Part shown: in pieces, positions 39,301-51,300 of the stretch
Layout of the letters: the number at the start of each line of letters is the position of its first letter
How positions within the stretch are numbered: position 1 is the first letter of the stretch
NCBI RefSeq assembly: GCF_963576615.1
Contig: NC_088708.1
Location: 62,288,672-62,352,671, forward strand
Source of the DNA: Watersipora subatra
Taxonomy: Eukaryota; Bryozoa; Gymnolaemata; Cheilostomatida; Watersiporidae
Reading direction: 5' to 3'
DNA: 64,000 nucleotides
The notes under the pieces: model-generated
What the model was told of the DNA's origin: nothing
Database searches by the model: none
What the model saw: only the letters and a program-made list of their open reading frames with translations
Made by a program: the position numbers and the translations under genes

Positions 39301-42300
39301 AGCAATTAAATAGAGTATTAAATTAGAGGAATGGTTTATTGCACACTCCAGAGACAACTGATTAGATAACAGAAAACCCAAGTATTTATATGTTTGGTCA
39401 TAGAAAAGCTTTGTAAAAAGCTACAAGCATTATTAATAGCTATAATGAGACAGTACTATATAATATTAGCTTGTATAAAGCTTTAGCTAAAAAGCATAAA
39501 GTTTGTTGGCAAAGTACCAGTAATACTTGGCACTTGCATGACAATTTACATAGCTTTAATACGCAAAATACGGATGTTTTCTATATTTGTACAAAACTTC
39601 TAGGGCAGTTAACAAAAACCTCCTTATTATAAATAAATCTGACAAACTTGCATCAAGAAGCACGAGCGGTAGCTATGAACATGAAAAGCCTGGGCAAGTA
39701 GACTTAAAGATATTTGGCGTATAAGCATAAATAGCCCAGGTGCATAGGCATACATAGCCTCGGCGCATAGGTATATGTAGCCAAGACGCATAGGTATAAG
39801 TAGTCTGAGTGGATAAGCATAATTACCCTAATCGAAAAAGTACAAATAGCTGGAATACATAAGTATGAACCACTTGGTCATTAAGCAAGGGTTTTACAAG
39901 AGCCGTAAATGCTAGGATTGAATTGCCTTTTATGTTACTACAAGGAAGCTCCTATGTGTATTCCGATAAGCTAGTTCACACATAATTAATTAACGATATG
40001 AGGGTAGCCTATTGTTTTCAACCGCAATTTATCAGAATGAATTTCCTCAAATATGTTTTTGGGGCTAATTATCTTAAAACATAAAAAATAAAAACAAGGA
40101 GCAACCATGGCAGCTACAAAGTTTTAACGCAAATAAATGTAAAAGAGCAAAACCAAAGATTGCTAGAACTGGCACAGTGTCTTAAACTAGAACTGGCACA
40201 GTGTCTTAAAATCTTGTCATTTTTACTTTCAAACCGGTCTATGTTGTCTCACAGTTTTTAAAGGTTTTTAGTTAAACTTTTCTTCACAGTAGCAGCCATA
40301 ATAGTTAAGGACGAACTGTCAATGCAATTTTTCCGATTCTCGCCATCTTGATGTGCTCATATGTTTTTCTCCGTGTAATAACTGAGCTTTCAACTCAGAT
40401 ATTTTTAGCCTACCACCAAAGACTAGGTCTGTCCCAGGCAATGAATAATTGCAATACCTTCTTTTTATATCTTTTACTTTTTGCCAGAGTTGTTAACACG
40501 CTGGTTGTACAAATGCTTTTAGAGTTAGCTATGACATTTGCTTTGCCAACAAGCCGATCAAAGAATGAGCTGACACAGAGCATGAGAAGCCCACAGGCAG
40601 TGCATACACTGAGAGCTGATGAACGAGTAGCTTGTGGGCCTAGCTTCTGCTAAATGAGAGTAATTGCTCTAGAAAACACTTTGCTCATTGCTTTGTTGTA
40701 GGACCACAGCTCGCCCCTCAATCAATTAATTTAGTAGCGGATAGTCCTTACTGTGTCATACTAACCTGGGGACTGCCAGAATACCCTAACGGACCAATCC
40801 AAACTTGTGAAGTGAGTAACAACACAATAGTTGTACAGCTCGCTCTCACTATTCTGCGCTATATTTTAGTCAGGAAATACTTTTTTGAGCATACGAATCA
40901 AGTATTCATTTGATTGTTAGTGTACATTGTTCTATCGTCTCTAGTTCAAAGAAGTCTCAGATCCCGACTGGACAGTAATTGGATGGAATCCAAACTTGCC
41001 GGCATCCAAAAAGATTTGTGGCTATGATCCATATGAATCTGTTCAATATGAAGTTCTCCTTAGCAATGACATAGGAAAGAGTGAGCCTGGAACATCTTTA
41101 CAGATAAGAACTCTCTGTACAGGTAGGAATCTTCTGTACAGGTAAGAACCTTCTGTACATGTAAGAATACTCTGTACAGATAAAAGCTCTCAGCACCGGT
41201 AAGAACTTTATTGTACAAATAAAAACTCTGTGCACATATAAGAGCTCTCTGTACAAATAAAAACTTTCTGAACAATTAATAAGCCTCTGTACAGATAAAA
41301 GCTTTTTTCATAAATAAGAACTTTTTGTACAAATAAGAGCTGTCTGTATAAGTAAAAACCTTTTGTACAAATAAAAATTCTTTGTGCGGATAAAAACTTG
41401 CTGTACAGGTAAGAATTTTTTGTTCAAATAAAATCTCTGTGTACATATAAGAACTCTTTTTACAAATAAAAATTTTCGGGACAGTTAAGAAGCCTCTGTA
41501 CAGATAAAAGCTTTCTTCATAGGTAAGAGCTTTTTGTACAAATAAGAGCTGTCTGTATAGGTAAAAACCTTTTGTACCAATAAAAACTCTTTGTACAGAT
41601 AAAAACTTGCTGTACAGGTAAGAATTTTTTGTTCAAATAAAAACTCTGTGTACATATAAGAACTCTCTGTACAAATAAAAGTTTTCTGGACAGTTAAGAA
41701 GCTTCTGTGCAGATAAAAGCTTTCTTCATAGGTAAGAACTGTTTGTACAAATGAGAACTGTCTGTATAGGCAAAAACCTTTTGTAAAAATAAAAACTCTT
41801 TGTACAGATAAAAGCTTTCTGTACAGATGAAAAGCTTCTGCACAGGTAAGAACTGTTTGCGCAGGTAAGAACTCTCTGCACAGACAAGTTTCTGTACAAG
41901 TAAATATTTCACTCTCAGCTTAAACGTATCTAACAACTTGGATTATGTAAAACAAGTACATGTAGCTGCGATTGTACCAGCTGTTAAACTTTGGTAGAAC
42001 ACAAATTTATTGAAATAAAAATTGATTTTGTCAAAGTAATTTTTTCATGGTTCAATGTTCAATATTCGACTTTATGAGTATACTCCAAACCCGTTTAGTA
42101 TTGTATGTTTATTAATTGGTTTAAGTTATTTCAGCCATTAGTATTAAGATATTTGTGGCCTTTGAATGAATTTTTTTCTCAAAACATGTATGTGATATTT
42201 TTAGAACCAGAATGGCCATTGGATATGTCAAGTTATGTCACTGAAGACAAATATTTTCCAACTGGTGCACTTTACCAGAGACGGAGAATCGTAGTGAACA

Positions 42301-45300
42301 TTGCAGAAAATGTGAGTCAGAGTCTTTAAGCTCTATTTTAGTAAGAGCAATAGAACTACATGTATATTTAGATAAGAACAATAGAGCTCTATTTAGATAA
42401 GAACAATAGAGCTCTATTTAGATAAGAACAATAGAGCTCTATTTAGATGAGAACAATAAAACTCTATTTACATGTAGATAAGAACAATAGAGCTCTATTT
42501 AGATAAGAACAATAGAATTCTATTTAGATAAGAGCAATAGAACTCTATTTAGATAAAACAAATATAACTCTATTTAGATAAGAACAATAGAGCTCTATTT
42601 AGATAAGAACAATAGAACTCTATTTAGATGAGAACAATAAAACTTTATTTAGATAAGAACAATAGAACTCTATTTAGATAAGAGCAATAGAACTCTATCT
42701 AGAGAAGAACAATAGAACTTTATTTAGATAAGAACAATAGAACTTAATGTAGATAAGAACAATAGACTCTATTTAGATAAGAGCAGTAGAACTCTATTTA
42801 GATAAAACAAATATAACTCTATTTAGATAAAACAAATATAACTCTATTTAAATAAGAACAATAGAGCTCTATTTAGATAAGAACAACAGAACTTTATTTA
42901 GATAAGAACAATAGAGCTCTATTTAGATAAGAACAACAGAACTCTATTTAGATAAGAACAATAGAGCTCTATTTAGATAAGAACAATAGAACTCTATTTA
43001 GATAAGAACAATAGAACTTTATTTAGATAAGAACAATAGACTCTATTTAGATAAGAGCAATAGAACTCTATTTAGATAAAACAAATATAACTCTATTTAG
43101 ATAAGAACAATAGAACTCAATTTAGATAAGAACAATAGAATTCTATTTAGATAGGAACAATAGAACTCTATTTAGAAAAGAACAATAGAACTCTATTTAG
43201 ATAAGAACAATAGAACTTTATTTAGATAAGAACAATAGAACTCTATTTAGATAAGAGCAATAGAACTCTATTTAGATAAAACATATATAACTCTATTTAG
43301 ATAAAACAAATATAACTCTATTTAGATAAGAACAATAGAACTCAATTTAGATAAGAACAATATAATTCTATTTAAATAAGATCAATAGAACTTTATTTAG
43401 ATAAGAACAATAGAACTTTATTTAGATAAGAACAATAGAACTTTAATGTTGTGAAAATTTTGCGAATTCATCATCAAGCCGGTTTTCAGCTATCAGAATT
43501 GCAAGTTACAGCTTCCATATAGTTTACTTTGCTAACTGATATTTTGCATGGATGTCTTTTAACTTTACTCGTAAGAAAGCTGAGTCTTTATTGCACATTT
43601 ATTTTGTATCAATTCAGATAGGGCAGCTGGTTAAAAATAGCAAAATTTTAAAACCACTGTCTATATTTTCATGGCACTAAAATATTTGGCATGGTAGTTA
43701 AGTAAAAGTAATCGAGTCTTCCAGGTCATGATTCCCTCCAATTGCTTGGATCAGACATTGCGGTTACAAATAAAATGAATGTATAACAACATCAATTTGA
43801 AGTTGCTAATTTACAGATGTGTTTAATATTTAAAAAAAGTATATTTGAATAACAAATAAGCATAGAGTTTGATTGAATTCTATTCATTATGCAGCTGAAT
43901 TTGGCTGAGACCCTTTGAGACAAGCATTCCAAATTAAACTAGCATAGTTCACAACCTTCACATAAAAATATGTTTTTTCTGTGAACAAAGTGTTTGTTCC
44001 TACTGATTGTACATATTGCATGTAATCTCTTCTATACACTGGCAGGACATTTCAACAAACTGTGAGAGTCTCACTGATTTGGAATTCTGGATAGAAGGTT
44101 TTGATGACCGTTATAACAATGGAGAGGTGGTAGATGACCTTGAAGCCATCACAGAGTACACACTAAACTTCAAAGTAACAAATAATGAAAACTTTACTGC
44201 TCTGACAAGTTATGTGGTGACAACGGGTGAATTAGGTAAGCAAAAGAAAACATATATTGAAGTGCATGTATATGAAGTACGAAGACGAGTACGAAGGCCC
44301 TGTTGACTAGGTTGCTAAAAGTTTTGAGGTTTGTTGAATTTACGAAGTGTCAGATTTTATGGAGTATTGTTTTATTTTAAAATTAATTATCTTATTTTGT
44401 GTTTCTATTTGACAGAAAACTATGGTCAATTGTTTTTTTATCGCAAATTCCATTCTTTTAAGCTGAGCCTACATAAAGTTTTAATAGATCTTATCAGAAA
44501 GTATCAGTATTTTTCTATCATTTGCAATTATTTTTTATTTTCCAGATGATCTGACTTCCAGAATGTTTCAAGATTAGATCTTACATGTCTTGATTGAAGT
44601 TAAAATGCTCAGAAGAAAAATGTGTGCTGAAATGATGTCATTAGTTGCGCCGCAACTTCTTTCTCTCGATTATTGTGTTTAAATTGCAGCATTACATGGC
44701 TCTGTTCTGTCAGTCTCTCTGTCAAAGCCCAACTATACACCTCATAAATGCACTTTCTTTCAACTCTAAGCGTTTTAAACCCCATCAAGTTTTGTCAATT
44801 TTAATCTTGAAATATCTTGGCAGTCAGATCACCTAGAACAAAAAAGATTTGTAAAAAATAGAAAACCTATAATACTACCTGATAAAATCTACTCAAATTT
44901 TGCATAATTTCATCTTTAATCGCAAAAATCTTTGATAATCTCAAGATTAGCTTTTTGCTAAACATAATGCAAGCAGTTCATAGCTTGGTAAATTAGATAG
45001 TTCGATTTTCAGCCGCTGTATATTTTTAACATGAGCTTGTTTTGAATGAATGTTTGCTATTGCAAAAGAACCACAGAGAAAGGTGGTCTTATACAATATT
45101 GAATGTTACTTGCCTTCCACGAGAAGAGAACTTTAAACACGGTTATGAACTTTATCCGCAGAGACAATATATCAGGCAGATGATCTATTTTGGTAGTCCT
45201 CTGTATCAGCAAATGATCGTAGCAGCGTAATCAACAGGATATGGAGTTTGCATCATATTTCTTCTAGTATTTTTGGATATTTTATGAAAGAATTTGATAA

Positions 45301-48300
45301 ATAGAAAATAAATTTGCTGTATTTGATGGGGTTTATAAAATATGTTTTTTTTTCAATTTCAGAGCCAAGCGCTCCCTCTATCATTGTCATGGCTGCCAAC
45401 CTGACCTGCGTTTACTCCAGATGGGAAGATCCAGAACCCAGCACGGGTGTAATCACTGCATACCAGGTACTCCAGCAACTCTGTCTATTTACAAATACTT
45501 GTTGTTCATGTCGTACTAGAGCACATTACTATATGACATACTTGAGGTACGTTTCACTCTAGAGCCAAAGCAGTTCCTAATAGCTATATTTGGCTGCAAA
45601 AAATAGTATAATGTAATACCATGTTATATTCAACTTTATTAAATGTATATTGTATTATGCTTTAGTATTTGTATGGTAATATAGTATATTGTAGCATACA
45701 GCGGTATATTATGCTATATTCAGCTAGTAAGCTTGGCAGTCCAGTGCACTGTGAAAGATCATAATGACTAATTAGTATATGCATAATTTGCCAGGTGACA
45801 AGGTAGTCGAGTGGTCTAGTGGTTAGAATGCCAGACTGTAAAATGGAGAGTCTGTGTTGTATTCTCATGTGAAGCAGTTTTCTCTTAACTCTCTCAGCAT
45901 GGCTTCCGATCGTCTGAGAAACACTTATCTTATTATAGTAAATTTTATATAATAATGTATTATTTTATAGCATATTACAATATAGTATATTATGTTAGAT
46001 TATAATATACTGAATTATATTAAATCACATAATATTATATTTACCATATTAATTATATAACATCACATTATTCATCTACTACTTTGTTATTTCAATTGTT
46101 ATTGTTTACTGTCTCACTTGTAGTACCGATGTGCACTCACTCCTCTCATCGAAGGCGCAGAGTTTATAACTCAGATAGGAAAGAGAAGCCTGTACTCATG
46201 TGGTTACAACTCTGCTGAACTAGTAACATGTCAGATCAAGGCTGCCACAGCCATTGGTTATGGCCCAGTCGCTCAAGGAGAAGCTACGATAGAGTGTGGC
46301 AGTAAGTATCATCTATAATCTCTTATTATAGATCAATTATATGCAGATGCTGTCGTTTCAACTGTTATGTACTGCAGGTAGTAATTCGTAAGGAATGATT
46401 AGAAAATATGTTTGTCTTTTTTCCAGATTTAAATTTCTTTTAAGTTTATTAGCTTGTTTATTATGCTCTATTTAAAAAATTGGATATTTAAATATTTAAA
46501 GCAGAAAAATGAGAAAAAATGTGACTTCTATAAAAAATAATGGGTAAAAAAGGAGTTAACCATTTTTGTGATATTATTTAGTTCTCTTATTACTAACTTT
46601 TATACAATGCTGCCAGTTGGTTTAATAAAACCTATTACGTTCAAAGACAGTCAATATAAAGTATTTTGTATGAATGTACAAATGTCTATTATTCTTGTCC
46701 ATTTTTTAAAAAGCTCCAAGATTGTTTACGCCAAATCTCAAATATTTGTTTTGATTCATGTGATACTTTAAAATGATTTTACTGCTACTTCATACTCACC
46801 TTTTCTAAATTTATTTTGTGAACTTCTGAATTTATTTAATTTCTTACAAAGTTTTCAAGCTTTTAGACTGCAGAATGATAATATAAGTGAGTTGTTTTTA
46901 CTATGATATGCTAGTAAAACACAGTGGTCATGCCATTGCGTACTCATGTTAGCTTTTACCATTGAGCTTATACCATTTTACCTTTTACCTTTTGCCATGT
47001 ACTTTTACCATTGAGTTTATGCTGAATTGGTAGTCATGGTAAACTAAACGTTAAAAACTACCTACATGTGTGTCTAATTTTATAATAAGCATGCAAATCA
47101 GTGTGCATTTATAACAGTATACCTTGTTACCGGTGTATCTCCTGTGCATGTTATCTAGAATAGATAACACATGTAGACCTGTCTATATGCAGCAGGTAAA
47201 ATTAGCACTCATGAGTTGCTAACATTGTTAGTGTGGTGTAAATTTTAGAGCCAGCACCTCCTGTACTTATAATATCTGACAGAGAGGAAATAGATGGGAG
47301 TCTCACCATTACAGTCAGCTGGGAGGTATGTTGGACCTTCTGACCATTAACTGTTCAGCCACCCAAAGTTTATTTGCCTTTCAAGATATTTTATAAAAAG
47401 AACCAGCACCCCAACAGTCTAGTGGGCCGTGAAAGACTGTCAGGTGTGCTGTGAGAGACTGTCAGGAGTGCTGTGGAAAATCATCAATAAATGGTATCTT
47501 GTCGAACTTCATTTATACCGCTTCTATTCATTTTTCTGTTATAAAGCACTGAGTTTAGTTATTTGCAGTGATTAAAAACTACTGGGAAGCAATCTATTAG
47601 CACAGGTGTTGCGGGCTACCAAACTAAATGTCACAAGTTCAAGTTTTGTATTAAGCACTCTTATTTTTCAGCCTCTAATCCTGACTTCAGAAAGACACTG
47701 CTCTTATTATAGTAAAGTTTGCTTTGTTCCATGACAAGGCTTAAATGCCTAAAACATTCATTAAGCAAAATATTTGTGAAAGTTTATTTATGTATTGCCT
47801 ATCAGCATAAAAGAAATTCTATATTAAAAAAACATCATTGCAGTTTAAAGGATAAAGTGCTTATGCAATTACATTTTGCTTCTTACAAAAGCGCTATGAT
47901 TATATCATATTATACACAAGTTGTATGATTACATTATAATACACACAAGTTGTGTGATTATGCTATATTACCTTATACACCAGTTGTATAACTATTCCTT
48001 TGAAGAACAGCCATTCACCTCTGTCATCTAAGTTGTGAAAGTACATAAATAAATGTACATAACAGAGTCAGTAATGAGCTCTCGTGTTATCTCCTTGCAC
48101 ATTATTTTGCAAAATTTGAATTGAACATTTTCTTCATTTTACAGCCAACACCACCGGGTTGTAGGAGAATTGTAAACTACGTTGCCCAAGTAATGTTTGA
48201 AGAAACAGTACTTTACCGTAATGATTTTGCACAAGTCACTGACTTTGAGGTGAATGACCTTGAACCCTATACAGAGTACTCGATTACTTTGACGGCTACG

Positions 48301-51300
48301 AATGACGAAGGGTTTTCTAATAATCAGACTGACATCTGGCGAACCTCAGAAACAAGTGAGTCTATTTAGTTGTTTTAGTTGTTGCTATGTAGATTGTATG
48401 ATAAAAGTTTCTTGTTGAATTTTTAGTAAAATATTTTATGCAATAAATGTTCAACATTACAATAAGATGGTTCTAAATTTTCGTGAGTTCCATATAAATA
48501 TTCCTAAAGCTAATTAATCATAAAACAGTTTTAATTTGAATTTTTTGAGGTTATAAGCACTCTTCAACCATTTCGACCTAAAAATTTAAAGATTTCATGA
48601 CTTGTTGTGCTTTTTTAAAGGTTTAGTTTGTAGTTCAAATAAAGCTCAGCTAAATTGTGTAAAGTTCTTACGCTTGTGTTAACTTGATATCAGCAAAACA
48701 AGCTCAAATCAGTAAAAAATATCATACTAAAACGTCAAAGAAAACGCAGAATTTTTTGTACTAACAGCTACCTTTGACAAGAATATGTTTTAACTAACAT
48801 TCATGTGTTGAAGGCCCAGCTGACTCTCCTAGTCTGAAGTTGAAATTCAGTGACAAGTGTGTCAACCTGACAGCGACTAGTCCAAGGCAGCCAAATGGAA
48901 TCGTAACAGAATATGAGGTAGCCTATCTTTAAAGACTGCTGTCTTTGTATCAGTAAGATACAAAGACAGCACTCTTTGTATCTTACTTATAAAGTACATA
49001 AACAGATTAGATCATGTTAAAACTAGGCCTAGAGATTAAAACAGTTCTATTAGTTTTTGTTGGTGTTTTCAATTGTTTCTACTTGTTGTTAAAGACATTG
49101 GCTCAAGAAATCATGTAAATCATAGCCACTAAACTGAAGCTACTAGCTTTGAGTAGTGGTGTCACAACATTAGAATGAGCAGGGAACAGTCATGGTAGAT
49201 GAAACATGCCGGTCTCCTGTTTTGAAGTTCTCATTCTAACGTTGTTTTTGAAACCAAAGCTGTACAAAATTCTAGATATTTGACTAGAACTACATGTATG
49301 CTGATGTAGTTACAAGTTTCTGTAGCTTCCCAAGTCAATGCTACTACAAAATGGGTAGCTCTGTCACAGCGAGTTGTATGAATCCATAAAATTCTCTTTT
49401 ATTTGCATATGGCTGACGTTATTAATGTTTCTAAGAAGTTATCTTATCTCTCATCTCTTGACCTGAGCAACATGCAAATCACTAAAACACAACTAAATGT
49501 AGGTTCTAAATGAGACTTGCACAGAAGTAACTATAGGAAAGTATTTCTAGTTGATACTTGAACTGTTTTAGTACAAGTGTGAGTCTGCGATCACAAAATT
49601 AGAAGGAACCATGCCAGCGTCTGTGCCGGACTTTAGTGCTAAAGTCATGATCTGCGATTTCTTGCCAGCTTCCAGAATTGTTTGCACAGTTACTGCTCGA
49701 AATGGGGCTGGCCTAAGCCCTAGCAAATCTGATGCTGGCTACACAAACCTGCTTTGTGAGTGTGTTGAAGCGCAAGTCTTTTTTAATCTGTTCAACAAGT
49801 GGAACATTGTTAGTTAGCAATGTGGGGTCAACTATTTAAAAAATTTCATAAATTTAACCCGAAAAATCTAGCAGCACTGGTGTCTATCTGGCTATTTACT
49901 CCAATGCATAACTCATTAGTTTTCTCAAATTGATTAAATTTGTATTTTCATATCTACTTCAGTTTTAGAATTTCATTATGCAAATATCAAAATTGGTACC
50001 ACAAAATGCTTTACTTTACGAAATGTATCACAACATATGGACTCAATGCAAAATTAATAGTAACTCACCTTTTATTGTTATCCAGTAGGTCTACATTTTA
50101 TTGCATAATGCTTGTGACTGTTATAATACTATTATAATCCTAGTAATTGTTTTATTATAACTATTATTATTATAATATCACGCTTTAAATACCAGCCTAT
50201 ATGATAATATTATTATATTATCATTTAACGACCTCATCTTATTTAGGTCAACTAAGATGTCTTAGAGAAAAATTTCACCATATATCAGCCTTAAAAATAT
50301 TTCATAATGGAGTTAAAGCAGCTTGTTTGTTCAGACGTTGTACCAACTTAGTAAAAAGTCTTGGTAACTTACTGGTTCTAGTGAGGTTCATCTATCAGTG
50401 CCCATCACTTAGATGAATCAACTATTTTTTTTCAAGGGTTAAAATTCTATCTATTATTTTACACTTGGAGTTATTTTATGAGCTCCTACGTTTTCAGTGG
50501 AGAATGGAGAACTTGAGAAACCTTATTATGTTTTGGAACCTGATGAAAGTTCACTTTACACACAAGTTCAGATCTATCCAGTGCCTATGACAAATGTAGC
50601 ACCTGAACAAAGGTATGTAAAGTCACTAGAACAATAATATACATGTAGTTTGCTATCAGTTTGAAAGTAAAAACAATAAATATATTTCATTGCAGCAGAA
50701 GTTTCTCTCGTTGCTCAGCGTCTTTCGTTTTCGTTAACACTGACCATTAATCTATTTATTAACACCTACCATGGATCCATTTATTAGTGCCTACCATGAG
50801 TCTATTTATTAACATCTACCATAGATCCATTTATTAACACCTACTCTGAATCCATTTATTAACACCTGCCATAGATCCATTTATTAACACCTACTCTGAA
50901 TCCATTTATTAACACCTACTATAGATCTAATTATTAAAACCTATCATGGATTCATTTATTAACATCTACCATAGATCCATTTATCAACACCTACCATAAA
51001 TCCATTTATTAACACCTACCATATATCCATTTATTAACACCTACCATAGATCCAGTTATTAACACCTACCATAGATCCATTTATTAACACCTATCCTAGA
51101 TCTATTTATTAACACCTATCATAAATCCATTTATTAACACCTACCATACATCCATTTATTAACACCTACTATGGATCTATTTACTAACACCTACTATGGA
51201 TCTATTTATTAACACATATCATGGGTCCATTTATTAACACATATCATGGGTCAATTTATTAACACCTACTATGGATCTATTTATTAACACATATCATGGG

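Larger units (their letters stand above)
34669..39543 (-). mobile_element. Ty3/Gypsy LTR retrotransposon inserted antisense in the host intron
   Basis: A 4,875-bp element with 262-bp LTRs (TG...CA) at both ends, flanked by 5-bp direct repeats ATTTA (34664-34668 and 39544-39548). The coding strand is minus, opposite to the host gene. Order from its 5' end: LTR, primer-binding-site-like TGGCGACAAGG, gag-protease-RT-RNase H frame, integrase frame, purine tract AGTGAGGAGG, LTR. RT before integrase marks Ty3/Gypsy; no env-like ORF and no chromodomain seen. The two LTRs differ at a single position in my reading, so the insertion is recent. One in-frame TAG interrupts pol. Confidence 0.95.

Noticed and set aside
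41060..41936. Minus-strand ORFs with FYLYK-type repeats
   Set aside because: Antisense reading of the donor-derived minisatellite.
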